From assembly GCF_004115925.1 (NCBI RefSeq), contig NZ_SDDX01000020.1, positions 1 through 64,000 of the forward strand: DNA of 64,000 nt, given 5' to 3'. A program made the translations under genes and the position numbers. Below, one piece after another: positions 1 through 10,452 of this stretch. This DNA comes from Lelliottia nimipressuralis (GTDB lineage: Bacteria; Pseudomonadota; Gammaproteobacteria; Enterobacterales; Enterobacteriaceae). Every line of letters starts with the position of its first letter. Position 1 is the first letter of the stretch. Under the pieces are notes generated by a model. The model saw only the letters and a list, made by a program, of their open reading frames with translations, had not been told where the DNA came from and searched no databases.

Positions 1-1
1 A

Positions 2-34
2 GGCGCATTATAGGGAGTTATTCTGAGGTGACAA
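2..34 (-). promoter_or_regulatory. rrn P1 promoter of an rRNA operon lying left of the window
   Basis: Read on the minus strand there is a -35 TTGTCA (bases 29-34), a 16-bp spacer, a perfect -10 TATAAT (7-12) and a GC-rich discriminator (GCGCCT at the edge), preceded by an A/T-rich stretch (about 40-60) like an UP element. The 16-bp spacer with a GCGC discriminator is the known signature of stringently controlled rrn P1 promoters. In E. coli yieP is also next to an rRNA operon (rrnC). The 16S gene itself is outside, so the operon is inferred. Confidence 0.8.
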
Positions 35-183
35 GAGGAAATGTAAAAAAACTTTCTGACCGCATCTTTTTTCGCCAAAACGCTGGTTAACAAGCCACAA
101 ACTGTCCTATTTGCTGTTTTTGCAGTCACAAACACACGCCTGATGGCATACTTAACAGCATGTACTATTAAGGAATAAGAGCG

Positions 184-891
184 ATGCCCTTAAGCGCGCA
201 ACAGCTGGCCGCCCAAAAAAACCTCTCTTACGTGCTGGCAGAGAAACTGGCCCAACGCATTCTGGCAGGAAAATATATGCCCGGAAGCATTCTTCCCGGT
301 GAAATGGAGCTGGGTGAACAGTTTGGCGTGAGCCGTACCGCCGTGCGTGAAGCCGTGAAAACCTTAACCGCGAAAGGCATGGTACTCCCGCGCCCGCGCA
401 TCGGGACTCGCGTGATGCCTCAGAGCAACTGGAACTTCCTCGACCAGGAGCTGCTCTCGTGGTGGATGACCGAAGAGAACTTCCATCAGGTTGTGGAGCA
501 TTTCCTGGTTATGCGTGGCAGCCTCGAACCTCAGGCATGTCTGCTCGCCGCCGTGCAAGGCAGCGCCGAGCAAAAAGCGCAGCTTAATACGTTGATGGAC
601 GAAATGACCCTCCTGAAGCAGCATTTCAACCGCCAGCGCTGGATTGAAGTGGATATGTCCTGGCACGAGCAAATTTACGCGATGAGCGGAAACCCTTTCC
701 TGACCTCCTTTGCCTCCCTGTTCCATTCGGTGTATCACACCTACTTTGCTTCTATTACTCAGAATGACGTGGTGAAGCTGGACCAGCACCAGGCCATTGT
801 CGATGCCATTCAGGAGAGCGACGGACAGCGCGCTTTACTCGCCTGCCAGGTTTTATTAGCAACACCACACCAACAACCGGACAATCAATGA
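184..891 (+). CDS. yieP: GntR/FadR-family transcriptional regulator YieP
   Basis: Predicted DNA-binding regulator of 235 residues. An N-terminal winged helix-turn-helix (about residues 12-80, with [18 protein letters not shown] as recognition helix region) is followed by an all-helical FCD ligand-binding domain (about 100-225) typical of the FadR subfamily. The start is the ATG preceded by AAGGAATAAGAG. The stop overlaps the hsrA start (ATGA), so the two are probably co-transcribed and translationally coupled. The effector is not evident from the sequence. E. coli YieP is the close relative in the same position. Confidence 0.93.
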   Translation: MPLSAQQLAAQKNLSYVLAEKLAQRILAGKYMPGSILPGEMELGEQFGVSRTAVREAVKTLTAKGMVLPRPRIGTRVMPQSNWNFLDQELLSWWMTEENFHQVVEHFLVMRGSLEPQACLLAAVQGSAEQKAQLNTLMDEMTLLKQHFNRQRWIEVDMSWHEQIYAMSGNPFLTSFASLFHSVYHTYFASITQNDVVKLDQHQAIVDAIQESDGQRALLACQVLLATPHQQPDNQ

Positions 892-2315
892 CTGAGAAAA
901 AAGCACGCAGCATGGCGGGATTGCCATGGATTGCGGCAATGGCTTTCTTTATGCAGGCGCTGGATGCCACCATTCTTAACACGGCCCTCCCGGCTATTGC
1001 CGAAAGTCTCAACCGCTCCCCGTTGGCGATGCAATCCGCCATCATCAGCTATACACTGACCGTCGCGATGCTGATCCCGGTCAGCGGCTGGCTGGCGGAC
1101 CGCTTCGGTACACGTCGAATCTTTATGCTCGCCGTCACTCTGTTTACGCTTGGTTCGCTGGCCTGCGCACTTTCGACATCCCTGGCGGAGCTGGTTGTCT
1201 TCCGCATCCTGCAGGGCATCGGCGGCGCAATGATGATGCCGGTCGCACGCCTGGCGCTGTTACGTGCTTACCCGCGCAGCGAGCTTTTACCGGTACTGAA
1301 CTTTGTGACCATGCCCGGTCTGGTCGGCCCCATTCTCGGGCCGGTTCTTGGCGGCGTGCTGGTCACCTGGGCGAGCTGGCACTGGATATTCCTGATCAAT
1401 ATTCCGATTGGCGTGGCTGGCCTTTGCTACGCCCGCAAATATATGCCGAACTTCACCACGCCAAAACGCAGCTTTGATATGGGCGGCTTTTTCCTGTTCG
1501 GCCTGAGCCTGGTGTTGTTCTCCACCGGCATGGAGTTATTTGGCGAGAAAATCGTCGCCACCTGGATCGCCCTTTCTATCATTCTGAGCGGCATCCTGCT
1601 TTTCCTTCTCTATATACGTCACGCGCGTCGTCACCCGACGCCGCTGATTTCATTGCTGCTGTTCAAAACCCGAACTTTCTCGGTGGGGATTGCCGGAAAC
1701 ATCGCTTCGCGTCTGGGAACCGGCTGCGTGCCCTTCCTGATGCCGCTGATGCTGCAGGTAGGGTTTGGCTATCCGGCGCTGATAGCCGGGTGCATGATGG
1801 CCCCGACCGCCGTCGGATCAATTCTGGCGAAATCGATGGTGACGCAGATTTTGCGTCGGCTGGGCTATCGTAAAACGCTGGTGGGTGTCACGGTCTTTAT
1901 CGGTCTGATGATTGCGCAGTTTTCGCTTCAGTCCGCCGCCTTCCCGGCGTGGATGCTGCTACTCCCGCTCTTTATCCTGGGCATGGCGATGTCTATCCAG
2001 TTTACGTCGATGAATACCATCAGCCTCGCGGATCTCACCGACGAAAATGCCAGTGGCGGCAACAGCGTGCTGGCTGTGACGCAGCAGCTGTCGATCAGTT
2101 TAGGTGTGGCAGTGAGCGCAGCGGTGCTGCGCGTCTATGAAGGGATGGAAGGGACGAACACGGTTGAGCAGTTCCATTACACCTTTATCACGATGGGCGC
2201 ACTGACGGTGGTCTCGGCGCTGGTGTTCATGCTGCTCAAACCCAAAGATGGCCGCAATCTGATTAAAGATCGCCACCAGCCGAAACAGAACCGCGTTCCA
2301 TCAGAACAGGAGTAA
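888..2315 (+). CDS. hsrA: MFS transporter HsrA (DHA2 family, 14 membrane segments)
   Basis: Inner-membrane proton-driven efflux transporter of 475 residues. The MFS motif A region ([11 protein letters not shown], about residues 64-74) and the motif C-like glycine/proline run in the fifth segment ([13 protein letters not shown]) are clear, and the length fits 14-helix drug:H+ antiporters such as EmrB. The start overlaps the yieP stop by four bases. Its 3' end overlaps the convergent rbsR gene by 53 bp. The substrate is unknown; the E. coli name comes from effects on homocysteine secretion and H-NS-related phenotypes. Confidence 0.92.
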   Translation: MTEKKARSMAGLPWIAAMAFFMQALDATILNTALPAIAESLNRSPLAMQSAIISYTLTVAMLIPVSGWLADRFGTRRIFMLAVTLFTLGSLACALSTSLAELVVFRILQGIGGAMMMPVARLALLRAYPRSELLPVLNFVTMPGLVGPILGPVLGGVLVTWASWHWIFLINIPIGVAGLCYARKYMPNFTTPKRSFDMGGFFLFGLSLVLFSTGMELFGEKIVATWIALSIILSGILLFLLYIRHARRHPTPLISLLLFKTRTFSVGIAGNIASRLGTGCVPFLMPLMLQVGFGYPALIAGCMMAPTAVGSILAKSMVTQILRRLGYRKTLVGVTVFIGLMIAQFSLQSAAFPAWMLLLPLFILGMAMSIQFTSMNTISLADLTDENASGGNSVLAVTQQLSISLGVAVSAAVLRVYEGMEGTNTVEQFHYTFITMGALTVVSALVFMLLKPKDGRNLIKDRHQPKQNRVPSEQE

Positions 2316-3273
2316 GCTGCAAACGCTGCTGCTGAAGTGCGGGCTGTGCCATACGATGAATCAACACATCGATCGCCAGCTCGCCCAGTTCATCTTTCGG
2401 CTGATGAATGGTGGTCAGCGGCGGCGTCATAAACTGAGCCAGCTCGATATCATCGTAACCAATCACCGCCATATCCTGGGGAACGCGTAATCCCGCCTGA
2501 TACAACGCCTGATACGCACCAAAAGCCATCGCATCGTTACCGATAAATACCGCCTGCGGACGCACGTCTTGCGCCAGCAGTTTTTGCATCGCCTCAAAAC
2601 CACCGTTAAATTCAAAATCGCCGGTGATGCGATATCCGTCCGGAACGGGCAGCCCCGCGCGCTCCATGGCAGCGAGAAATCCCTCGAGACGTAAACGCGC
2701 CGGAGTTTTATCCAGCGGCCCGGTAATGCAGGCGATGCGGCTGTAGCCTTTATCAATCAAATGCTGCGTCGCCATATCCCCGCCCAGCAGCGAGTTATCC
2801 TGAATCAGATCGCTGGTCCCGTCGAAGGGCGCCCAGTCCATCATCACCGTTGGAACTGAGGGATAGCGCTGCATGATCTCTTTGGAGGGCTGGTGCGTTT
2901 CGGTGCACAGAAGCAATAATCCATCGACGCGTTTTTGCATAAGCGTTTCCAGATTACGGTTCATACGCTGTTCGTCGCCCTCGGTGTTACACAGCACCAG
3001 GCTGTAACCCCGCTCAAAGCAGCTACGCTCAACGCCGCGCACCAGCTCAGAATAAAACGGGTTTGTACTGGCGGTGATCAGCATGCCGATGGTGTGCGTC
3101 TGATTAAGCTTAAGACTGCGCGCGAGCGCCGAAGGAGCGTAGTTGAGGTCTTTAATGGCAGCGTCGACTTTTTCCCGTATCGCCTCGCTGACAAAGCGAT
3201 CGTTATTGATGACATGGGAAACCGTCGAAGTAGAAACGCCCGCCATGCGGGCGACATCTTTCATTGTGGCCAA
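2263..3273 (-). CDS. rbsR: Ribose operon repressor RbsR (LacI family)
   Basis: LacI-type repressor of 336 residues. The N-terminal helix-turn-helix ([20 protein letters not shown], from residue 4) and hinge are followed by a periplasmic-binding-protein-like sensor domain that binds ribose. It is the last gene of the rbs operon, 3 bp after rbsK. The start is a TTG codon followed two codons later by an in-frame ATG; the MATMKD start matches E. coli. It is six residues longer at the C terminus than the 330-residue E. coli protein, which extends its overlap with the convergent hsrA end. Its likely targets are the two palindromes upstream of rbsD. Confidence 0.95.
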   Translation of the reverse strand: MATMKDVARMAGVSTSTVSHVINNDRFVSEAIREKVDAAIKDLNYAPSALARSLKLNQTHTIGMLITASTNPFYSELVRGVERSCFERGYSLVLCNTEGDEQRMNRNLETLMQKRVDGLLLLCTETHQPSKEIMQRYPSVPTVMMDWAPFDGTSDLIQDNSLLGGDMATQHLIDKGYSRIACITGPLDKTPARLRLEGFLAAMERAGLPVPDGYRITGDFEFNGGFEAMQKLLAQDVRPQAVFIGNDAMAFGAYQALYQAGLRVPQDMAVIGYDDIELAQFMTPPLTTIHQPKDELGELAIDVLIHRMAQPALQQQRLQLTPVLMERGSVSAGGDL

Positions 3274-3276
3274 GCG

Positions 3277-4206
3277 TTACCTCTGCTGACTCAAAAATTC
3301 ATCGATCTCTTTGCGCCATGGAACGGAAGGCTGTGCCCCTTTGCGTGTCACCGCAATCGCGGCAGCGGCATGAGCGAAGCGGATGGCATTGTCCAGCGAG
3401 CCACCTTCCAGCAGCGCAGTAACCAGCGCACCGTTAAAGGTATCTCCCGCCGCGATCGTATCAATCGCTTTGACCTTAAAGCCGGGAACGCGACGACCTT
3501 CGCCGTTGACGCTCGCCCATACGCCACGGCTTCCGAGCGTAATGATGACCGTACCGATACCTTTATCGTGCAGCGCCTGAGCGGCACGCGCCGCGTCGTC
3601 ATCATTTTCCACGCGAATGCCCGTCAGCTTTTCGGCTTCCGTTTCGTTCGGGGTGATGATGTCCACCAGCGCCAGCAACTCGTCTGATAATAGACGCGCT
3701 GGAGCAGGGTTAAGTACGACAGTGGTATGATTTTCATGTGCAATTTTCGCGGCCGCCAGCACGCTTTCGACCGGCGATTCGAGCTGCATCAGCAGCGCTT
3801 CGGCGCTGGAGATCAATTCTCGCTGCGCTTCAACGCGTTCGATGGTCAGCGCCGCATTGGCACCCGCATGAATACCGATGACATTCTCACCTTCTGCGTT
3901 GACAAAAATCAGCGCCACGCCCGTCGATTCCCCGCCCACCACTCTTACGGGTGAGATATCGATATGGTCGCTCTCCAGCTGTTTACGCACGCGCTCGCCC
4001 GTATCGTCATCACCGGTACAGGCGATAAATGCAATATTAGCGCCGCTGCGACCGGCGGCCACCGCCTGGTTCGCGCCTTTACCGCCGAAAGCCACCTGAT
4101 ACTGATTGCCGGTGACGGTTTCGCCAGGCGTGGGGAAAGCATCAAGGTTAAGAATGTGATCGGCATTAATACTGCCAAGGACGACGAGATTAACTGCGGT
4201 TTTCAT
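3277..4206 (-). CDS. rbsK: Ribokinase RbsK
   Basis: Cytoplasmic PfkB-family kinase, 309 residues, converting D-ribose and ATP to ribose 5-phosphate for the pentose phosphate pathway. Visible signatures are the substrate-binding GGKGANQAVAA near residue 42 and the C-terminal PfkB motif DTIAAGDTFNGA with the catalytic aspartate in AAGD. It sits between rbsB and rbsR in the normal rbsDACBKR order, separated from rbsB by a 108-bp spacer that holds a strong hairpin, which probably reduces its expression relative to rbsB. Confidence 0.97.
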   Translation of the reverse strand: MKTAVNLVVLGSINADHILNLDAFPTPGETVTGNQYQVAFGGKGANQAVAAGRSGANIAFIACTGDDDTGERVRKQLESDHIDISPVRVVGGESTGVALIFVNAEGENVIGIHAGANAALTIERVEAQRELISSAEALLMQLESPVESVLAAAKIAHENHTTVVLNPAPARLLSDELLALVDIITPNETEAEKLTGIRVENDDDAARAAQALHDKGIGTVIITLGSRGVWASVNGEGRRVPGFKVKAIDTIAAGDTFNGALVTALLEGGSLDNAIRFAHAAAAIAVTRKGAQPSVPWRKEIDEFLSQQR

Positions 4207-4228
4207 GTTTGAGCTGTCCAGTAAAGAT

Positions 4229-4252
4229 CGCCACCGGTTTTACCCGGTGGCG
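4229..4252. repeat. Intercistronic hairpin between rbsB and rbsK
   Basis: Perfect 9-bp arms CGCCACCGG (4229-4237) and CCGGTGGCG (4244-4252) with a 6-base loop; a second imperfect hairpin (CCTCAGGC/GCCTGA) follows at about 4283-4309. There is no T run, so read-through is expected. By analogy with hairpins between other binding-protein genes and their downstream partners, it probably protects the rbsB 3' end from exonucleases and sets the high rbsB:rbsK ratio. Confidence 0.6.
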
Positions 4253-4314
4253 TATGCCACACTTTTCTTTATTTGTAGTCCCTCAGGCCGTCAGAGGACC
4301 GCCTGAATCGCCTA

Positions 4315-5205
4315 TTACTGCTTGACGACCAGCTTCAGGTCAACCGGATATTTCGCCTGGACTTTCTCGCCCTTCAGCACTTTATCCGCAGTCTGAACGC
4401 CCGTCGCGCCAATCTGCTCTGGCAACTGAGCGATGGTTGCCGCCAGTTTGCCATCATTTACGGCTTTCTCACCGTCTGGCGTGCCGTCAAAGCCAACCAC
4501 CATCACGTCAGATTTACCGGCAGTCTGCAGCGCACGCAAAGCGCCGAGTGCCATTTCATCGTTCTGTGCGAAGACAGCCTGCACTTCCGGGTGCGCCGTC
4601 AGCAGGTTCTGCATAACGTTCAGGCCTTTAGTACGGTCGAAGTCAGCAGGCTGGCTGGCCAGTACGTTAAATTTGTGGGCTGCCACGGCTTGCTGGAAAC
4701 CTTCGCCACGCTCACGCGCTGCGGATGTCCCTGCGATACCCTGCAGTTCGATAACTTTGGCGCCTTCGCCTGCTTTCTTCGCGATGTAATCACCCGCGAT
4801 TTTACCGCCCAGCACGTTATCAGACGCGATATGGCTAACGACGTCACCTTTTGTCGCCACACGGTCAAGGGTGATTACCGGGATTTTCGCCTGGTTGGCC
4901 ATCTTCACGGCGTTACCGACCGCATCAGAGTCGGTTGGGTTGATCAGCAGGATTTTGGTGCCACGAACAGTTAAGTCCTGAACGTTAGCCAGCTCTTTCG
5001 CCGGGTTGTTCTGAGAGTCGAGAACCACCAGGTTATAACCCAGTTTGTCGGCTTCTTTCTGCGCACCATCCTTCAGGGAAACGAAGAACGGGTTATTCAG
5101 GGTCGAGATGACCAGCGCGATGGTGTCTTTCGCCATTGCGTTCGCACTAACGGTAGCGCTCAGTGCCACAGCAGAAACCAGGGTAGCCAGTTTTTTCATG
5201 TTCAT
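4315..5205 (-). CDS. rbsB: Ribose ABC transporter periplasmic binding protein RbsB
   Basis: Periplasmic D-ribose receptor of 296 residues, serving both the RbsABC importer and the Trg chemoreceptor. A classical Sec signal peptide ([20 protein letters not shown] to ANAMA, cleavage expected before KDTIALV, about residue 26) precedes the mature two-lobed domain of the periplasmic binding protein type 1 fold. The mature part is nearly identical to the E. coli protein. It lies 27 bp after rbsC in the operon. Confidence 0.97.
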   Translation of the reverse strand: MNMKKLATLVSAVALSATVSANAMAKDTIALVISTLNNPFFVSLKDGAQKEADKLGYNLVVLDSQNNPAKELANVQDLTVRGTKILLINPTDSDAVGNAVKMANQAKIPVITLDRVATKGDVVSHIASDNVLGGKIAGDYIAKKAGEGAKVIELQGIAGTSAARERGEGFQQAVAAHKFNVLASQPADFDRTKGLNVMQNLLTAHPEVQAVFAQNDEMALGALRALQTAGKSDVMVVGFDGTPDGEKAVNDGKLAATIAQLPEQIGATGVQTADKVLKGEKVQAKYPVDLKLVVKQ

Positions 5206-5232
5206 ATCAGAGATGTCCTGTAGTGTCGTCAG

Positions 5233-6198
5233 TTACTGTTTTTTGTTGTCTACCAGAACCGCCAGCAAAATCACCACTGCTTTAACGATCATCTGGTAAT
5301 AGGAGGAAACACCTAACAAATTCAAACCATTATTCAGGAAGCCAAGAATCAGTGCGCCGATCAATGTCCCAACAATGCGACCTTTACCCCCCGCCAGGCT
5401 CGTACCACCCAGTACCACGGCGGCAATCGCATCCAGCTCATAGCCCGTTCCCGCTGTTGGCTGCGCAGAAGAGAGGCGCGCCACTTCGATAATACCTGCC
5501 AGCGATGCCAGCAAACCGCACAGGGAATAGACGATAATTTTGACTTTATTGACGCTAATACCGGAGAGACGCGTCGCCGCTTCGTTACCGCCCAGCGCAT
5601 AGATATAGCGACCGAGGCGCGTGTGGTGCAGCATGTACCAGGCCGCCAGGAAGACGATACCCATAATCCACACCGGCGTCGGGATACCCAGCGGACGACC
5701 AATACCGAACCAGCCAAACAGATCGGCGTTATCAGTAAAGCCGGTATTCACGGGACTGCCGTTGGTGTACACCATCGTGACACCGCGCAGCAGCAGCATC
5801 ATCACCAGCGTGGCGATAAACGCCTGCACGCGGCCTTTAGCCACAATCATCCCGGTGACTGCACCCACTGCGGCGCCTAACGCCAGGGCAGCGGCGATAG
5901 CCACCAGCGCGTTAACCTCAATCCCTACAATTGAAGCCGCTACCGCGCCGGTGAGCGCCAGCAGGGAACCGACGGACAGGTCGATCCCCGACGTCAGAAT
6001 CACCAGCGTCATGCCGACCGCCATAATGGCGTTCACGGACGTCTGCTGGAGAATATTGAACAGGTTATTGACGGTAAAAAAGTTCGGGCTCATGGTCGAC
6101 ACAATCGCGATCAGCACCAGCAGCGCAATCAGTGATTTTTGTTCCAACAGCCATGCCTTGGTGAAATAGCGGCGACCAGAAACAGCCTGGGTAGTCAT
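5233..6198 (-). CDS. rbsC: Ribose ABC transporter permease RbsC
   Basis: Inner-membrane permease of 321 residues that forms the homodimeric channel for ribose. It has multiple hydrophobic segments (about ten) and the family signature around LTSGIDLSVGSLLALTGAVAA (about residues 68-88), plus a C-terminal glycine-rich segment LGGTSLAGGKGRIVGTLIGA that contacts the ATPase. Length and start agree with E. coli RbsC (321 residues). It lies 4 bp from rbsA, indicating tight co-translation. Confidence 0.97.
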   Translation of the reverse strand: MTTQAVSGRRYFTKAWLLEQKSLIALLVLIAIVSTMSPNFFTVNNLFNILQQTSVNAIMAVGMTLVILTSGIDLSVGSLLALTGAVAASIVGIEVNALVAIAAALALGAAVGAVTGMIVAKGRVQAFIATLVMMLLLRGVTMVYTNGSPVNTGFTDNADLFGWFGIGRPLGIPTPVWIMGIVFLAAWYMLHHTRLGRYIYALGGNEAATRLSGISVNKVKIIVYSLCGLLASLAGIIEVARLSSAQPTAGTGYELDAIAAVVLGGTSLAGGKGRIVGTLIGALILGFLNNGLNLLGVSSYYQMIVKAVVILLAVLVDNKKQ

Positions 6199-6202
6199 CT
6201 TC

Positions 6203-7708
6203 TTACTCCTGATTCACGCGATTAAGCTTGCCCACAGCGGCAGCCATCAGAACTTCCTGGGTGGCCTGCTCGCGAGTGAATTCACCGCCGAGATGCCCTT
6301 CATGCATGACGATAATGCGATCGCTCATGCCTAATACTTCTGGCATCTCGGAAGAGACCAGAATGATGCTCAAACCGTCAGCCTTGAACTGGTTGATCAG
6401 CTGATAAATCTCTTTCTTGGCACCGACGTCAACGCCACGGGTTGGTTCGTCGAGGATCAGCACTTTTGGACGCGTCATCAGACCGCGGGCAATCGCCACT
6501 TTCTGCTGATTACCACCGGAGAGCAGGCCGATTGCCTGTTCCATCGACGGCGTTTTCACGTTAAACAGGCGAATAAAATCACTGACCGCCTGCTGTTCGT
6601 CTTTGTGCTTCAAGCTGCCGCCGCTGCGGCTGAAGTAGCCCAGCGCCGTCAGGGACATATTCTCTTTCACCGACATCCCGAGCACTAAGCCATCGCGCTT
6701 ACGGTCTTCGGAGATATAGACGATGCCGTTCGCCAGCCCATCCTGTGGAGAGCGGGTGACAACTTCATGGCCGTCGAGGGTGACGTAACCACTGGTGCGC
6801 GGCAGCGCGCCGTACAGCACTTTCATCAGCTCGGTACGCCCGGCCCCCATCAGCCCGGCCACGCCAAGGATTTCGCCCTGACGCAGCGTGAAGGAGACAT
6901 CGTTTACGCCCGGCCCACACAGATTGTCGACTTTCAGGCGGACAGCGCCCGGCGTTTTGTCGAGACGCGGATACTGTTCTTCCAGCTTGCGCCCCACCAT
7001 CATCTCAATCAGCGTATCTTCGGTCAGCGAGGAGACCTCGCGCTCGGCAATAAATTGCCCGTCGCGGAATACCGTCACGTCATCGCAAATCTCGAAGATC
7101 TCTTTCATACGGTGGGATATATAGACGATCCCGCGCCCCTGAGATTTCAGCTCGCGGATCACGCGGAACAGGGATTCGGTTTCTGTATCGGTCAGGGCGT
7201 CGGTCGGTTCATCCATAACGATGACTTTCGACTCGAAGCTCAGCACTTTGGCGATTTCCACCATCTGCTGATCGCCAATAGACAAGTCGCCTACCAGACG
7301 GTCGCTTTTAAAGCGCAGATTCAGCTTCGCCAGCAGAATGTCGGCTTCGGCGTACATCTTTTTCCAGTCGATTTTGCCAAAGCGATTAACGAATTCACGG
7401 CCCAGGAAGATGTTTTCCGCAATGGTGAGCTGCGGGATCAGGTTCAGCTCCTGGTGGATAATACCAATCCCGGCTTCCTGAGAGGATTTAGGTCCGGTGA
7501 AGGTCGTCTCTTTCCCCAGCCACAGCAGCGTTCCGGCGTCACGGGCATAAATGCCGGTGAGCACTTTCATCATCGTGGATTTGCCAGCGCCGTTTTCACC
7601 CACCAGCGCCATAACGCGCCCGGAGTAAACGTTTAACGCGGCACCGGAGAGGGCTTTTACGCCCGGGAACGATTTATCGATCCCTTTGAGTTGCAATAAT
7701 GCGTCCAT
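6203..7708 (-). CDS. rbsA: Ribose ABC transporter ATPase RbsA
   Basis: Fused double nucleotide-binding subunit of the ribose importer. The start at 7708 ([20 protein letters not shown]) gives 501 residues, the E. coli length; an in-frame upstream extension of 15 codons would overlap rbsD and is rejected. The first cassette has Walker [10 protein letters not shown] and Walker [12 protein letters not shown]. The second has a degenerate Walker A ([10 protein letters not shown]) but a good signature [15 protein letters not shown] and Walker [11 protein letters not shown], the usual asymmetry of this sugar-importer subfamily. Confidence 0.96.
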   Translation of the reverse strand: MDALLQLKGIDKSFPGVKALSGAALNVYSGRVMALVGENGAGKSTMMKVLTGIYARDAGTLLWLGKETTFTGPKSSQEAGIGIIHQELNLIPQLTIAENIFLGREFVNRFGKIDWKKMYAEADILLAKLNLRFKSDRLVGDLSIGDQQMVEIAKVLSFESKVIVMDEPTDALTDTETESLFRVIRELKSQGRGIVYISHRMKEIFEICDDVTVFRDGQFIAEREVSSLTEDTLIEMMVGRKLEEQYPRLDKTPGAVRLKVDNLCGPGVNDVSFTLRQGEILGVAGLMGAGRTELMKVLYGALPRTSGYVTLDGHEVVTRSPQDGLANGIVYISEDRKRDGLVLGMSVKENMSLTALGYFSRSGGSLKHKDEQQAVSDFIRLFNVKTPSMEQAIGLLSGGNQQKVAIARGLMTRPKVLILDEPTRGVDVGAKKEIYQLINQFKADGLSIILVSSEMPEVLGMSDRIIVMHEGHLGGEFTREQATQEVLMAAAVGKLNRVNQE

Positions 7709-7715
7709 GATGGCC

Positions 7716-8135
7716 TCAGAACGTGACGCCAGCACAGAGAATGATATTCGCATACGGGGAACACTCCCCGCTGCGAATCACCGCCTGACTGTCTGCGGTT
7801 TGTTGTTTGAATTGCTCGTGCGTTGTGTAACGAATTTCTATGGTGTTTCCCTGGTGTTGTTGCAGTTGCTCAATATGGCTGAGCAACGTTTCGTGGAGTT
7901 GCGGATTATGTTGTTTAATCTCCGTCGCGAGAATGGCCGCCTCAACCTGCATCTCCGACGTCACCACGCCCAGTACCTGCATAAACGAGGGCACGCCCTG
8001 CGTTAACGCCATATCAATACGGGTTGTGCTGCGCGGAACCGGTAAGCCTGCATCGCAAACCACCAGCGTATCGGTATGCCCAAGACGGGAAATAACCGAT
8101 GAGATTTCAGAATTGAGTACCGTGCCTTTCTTCAT
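7716..8135 (-). CDS. rbsD: D-ribose pyranase RbsD
   Basis: Cytoplasmic mutarotase of 139 residues that interconverts beta-pyranose and beta-furanose forms of ribose so that ribokinase can use it. The RbsD/FucU fold is shown by the N-terminal [18 protein letters not shown], including the catalytic histidine (H20) and aspartate of the CDAGLP motif. It is the first gene of rbsDACBKR, directly downstream of the RbsR operators and 7 bp before rbsA. Confidence 0.97.
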   Translation of the reverse strand: MKKGTVLNSEISSVISRLGHTDTLVVCDAGLPVPRSTTRIDMALTQGVPSFMQVLGVVTSEMQVEAAILATEIKQHNPQLHETLLSHIEQLQQHQGNTIEIRYTTHEQFKQQTADSQAVIRSGECSPYANIILCAGVTF

Positions 8136-8149
8136 TTTCTTGCTCCACT

Positions 8150-8244
8150 AGCGAAACGTTTCGCTAAAAGAAGTGTAGCCGCAAGAGTGTTCAGAAAACC
8201 ATCATGACGTAACAGAATTGTGATCAACGTCGAAACGTTTCGCT
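8150..8244 (-). promoter_or_regulatory. rbs operon promoter with two RbsR operators and a CRP half-site
   Basis: A perfect 16-bp palindrome AGCGAAACGTTTCGCT at 8150-8165 and a second CGAAACGTTTCG core at 8231-8242 match the LacI-family operator type used by RbsR (and PurR). Between them, on the minus strand, a -10-like TACACT (8172-8177) has a weak -35 about 17-18 bp upstream, placing the proximal operator over the start site. TTGTGATCAA at 8218-8227 is a good CRP half-site, matching the cAMP-CRP dependence known for rbs. Two operators about 80 bp apart suggest looping or cooperative repression. Confidence 0.8.
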
Positions 8245-8280
8245 AAGTGAAATGTGGGGGCATTTTAGGGCGTGTTTTTC

Positions 8281-8345
8281 CTGGTAGCGCCTCGCTTATC
8301 CGGCCTACGGTTTCGTAGGGCCGTGCAAGCGAAGCGTCACCGGGA
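8281..8345. repeat. REP/BIME-type palindromic element between rbsD and kup
   Basis: Contains imperfect inverted segments GGTAGCGCCTCGCTTATCCG and GCAAGCGAAGCGTCACCGG separated by GCCTACGGTTTCGTAGGGC. This paired-REP arrangement resembles other copies in this window (17.8, 30.15 and 37.1 kb). It lies downstream of the leftward kup gene and upstream of the rbs promoter, the usual extragenic location. Confidence 0.7.
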
Positions 8346-8361
8346 GAAGGTGTTGCGGAGG

Positions 8362-10230
8362 TTAAATCTCGACCTGCGTCCCTAACTCAATCACGCGGTT
8401 AGGCGGGATTTCAAACTGGTCAGGTGCGCGCAGGGCGTTACGCTGCAGGATGAGGTACAGCTTGCCGCGCAGACGCAGATACCACGGGCGTTTGCCGACA
8501 ATCAGCGACTCGTGCGACATAAAGAACGAGGTTTCCATCATTCGACAGCTCAGCCCTTCCAGACCACAGCGGTGGAATACCTCTTCCACGTTCGGCGTTT
8601 CGCGCCAGCCGTAACTCGCCACCACGCGCCAGAAGGTCGGAGAAAGCTGTTCGATCTGCACACGGCGCACGTTGTGGACGTATGGCGCATCTTCGGTTCT
8701 CAGCGTCAGCAGGATCACGCGCTCGTGCAGCACTTTGTTGTGCTTGAGGTTGTGCATCAGGGCAAACGGAATCACGTTCAGCGCGCGTGACATATAAACT
8801 GCGGTGCCAGGCACACGTACCGGCGGTGATTTCTCCAGCGAGGCAATCATCGCTTCCAGAGAGTTACCGTGCTCGTGCATACGTCGCAGCAGGCGGAAGC
8901 GCTCGCTCTTCCAGGTGGTCATCACCAGGAACATCACCAGCCCCAGGGTCAACGGCAGCCAGCCGCCGGAGACGATTTTGTCGAGGTTTGCTGAGAACAG
9001 CGGCACATCGATGCAAAGGAAGCCCACCAGAATCAGCGCAACCAGGAATTTATTCCAGTGCCAGTTCCGGTACGCCACGGTGGTCGAGAGAATCGAAGTC
9101 AGCACCATCGTACCCGTCACCGCAATACCGTACGCCGCGGCCAGGTTGCTGGAGTGCTCGAAGCTGACAATCACGATCACCACGGCAAAGTAGAGCAGCC
9201 AGTTGATGAACGGAATGTAGATCTGGCCAGACTCCATCTCCGAGGTATGAATGATGCGCATCGGCGACAGATAGCCCAGACGAACCGCCTGGCGCGTCAG
9301 GGAGAATACGCCGGAAATTACCGCCTGAGAGGCAATGACCGTCGCCAGAGTGGCAAGGATAAGCATCGGCACCAGCGCCCAGTCAGGCGCCAGCAGGAAG
9401 AACGGGTTCTTGATCGCTTCCGGATGTTTGAGCAGCAGCGCGCCCTGACCGAAATAGTTCAGCACCAGAGATGGCAGAACCACGGTGAACCAGGCCAGGC
9501 GAATCGGCAGCTTACCGAAGTGACCCATATCCGCATACAGCGCTTCCACACCGGTGATTGACAGTACCACGGCACCCAGCGCGACGAACGAAACCGTTTT
9601 GTATTCCAGGAAGAAGTGGACCGCCCACATTGGGTTCAGCGCTTGCAGCACTTCCGGGTTGGCGATAATACTGCGCAGACCGAGTGCCGCCAGAATCAGG
9701 AACCATGCCAGCATAATGGGTGCAAAGAGTTTACCCACCAGCCCCGTACCGTGCTTCTGAATAGCGAACAACAGCGTCAGCACAATGATGGCGAGCGGAA
9801 CGACCCACGTATCCAGCTGCGGAGCAATAATCTCCAGCCCCTCAATTGCTGAGAGCACCGAAATCGCCGGGGTAATCACCACTTCTCCATAGAAGAAGCT
9901 GCCACCGATCAGGCCGATAATCACCAGGAACGAGGTCATTTTTGCCGATGTATTACGCCCGGCAAGAGACATGAGGGTCAGGATCCCGCCCTCACCGGCG
10001 TTATCCGCGCGCATGACAAAGGAGAGATACTTAACAGAAACCACCAGGATCAGCAGCCAAAAGATGAGTGACAAAAAGCCAAAAACGGCGTCACGTTCAA
10101 CACCAAAACCAAACTGACCGGACAGACATTCGCGAAGCGTATAGAGCGGGCTGGTACCGATATCACCGTACACAACCCCAATGGCCGCAAGCGTTATAGC
10201 GCTTAATGATTGCTTATTATCAGTGCTCAT
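8362..10230 (-). CDS. kup: Low-affinity potassium:proton symporter Kup (TrkD)
   Basis: Inner-membrane K+ uptake protein of 622 residues, identical in length to E. coli Kup. The N-terminal about 440 residues hold 12 hydrophobic segments, with the family motif [19 protein letters not shown] at about residues 18-36 lining the ion path. The remaining about 180 residues form a hydrophilic cytoplasmic domain beginning after the last helix ([13 protein letters not shown]). It is a single gene, transcribed away from ravA. Confidence 0.97.
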   Translation of the reverse strand: MSTDNKQSLSAITLAAIGVVYGDIGTSPLYTLRECLSGQFGFGVERDAVFGFLSLIFWLLILVVSVKYLSFVMRADNAGEGGILTLMSLAGRNTSAKMTSFLVIIGLIGGSFFYGEVVITPAISVLSAIEGLEIIAPQLDTWVVPLAIIVLTLLFAIQKHGTGLVGKLFAPIMLAWFLILAALGLRSIIANPEVLQALNPMWAVHFFLEYKTVSFVALGAVVLSITGVEALYADMGHFGKLPIRLAWFTVVLPSLVLNYFGQGALLLKHPEAIKNPFFLLAPDWALVPMLILATLATVIASQAVISGVFSLTRQAVRLGYLSPMRIIHTSEMESGQIYIPFINWLLYFAVVIVIVSFEHSSNLAAAYGIAVTGTMVLTSILSTTVAYRNWHWNKFLVALILVGFLCIDVPLFSANLDKIVSGGWLPLTLGLVMFLVMTTWKSERFRLLRRMHEHGNSLEAMIASLEKSPPVRVPGTAVYMSRALNVIPFALMHNLKHNKVLHERVILLTLRTEDAPYVHNVRRVQIEQLSPTFWRVVASYGWRETPNVEEVFHRCGLEGLSCRMMETSFFMSHESLIVGKRPWYLRLRGKLYLILQRNALRAPDQFEIPPNRVIELGTQVEI

Positions 10231-10379
10231 AGACTAGTCTTTTCGTTGTATAACAAATGTGTGCTTAGTCCCTTGGCCCACAAAAAGGCGCACAGTATGC
10301 ACGATTAATCGCAAGATCGTACCCCTAAATGCAACCCTATTAATGTAGCGCAAAGAAAATAACGCCGCACTTCAGTCTA

Positions 10380-10408
10380 TTACCAGCCCATGCTGAAACG
10401 TCTATACT
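10380..10408 (+). promoter_or_regulatory. Probable ravA-viaA promoter
   Basis: TATACT at 10403-10408, preceded by C (CTATACT, the form favoured by sigma-S), with TTACCA 17 bp upstream (10380-10385). The start site would fall near 10415, giving a leader of about 38 bases to the ravA ATG. E. coli ravA-viaA is sigma-S dependent, which agrees. Assigned by inspection only. Confidence 0.45.
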
Positions 10409-10452
10409 CGCATCAATTAGCTGCGACGACGCCGAAAGGACGCAACACAATT

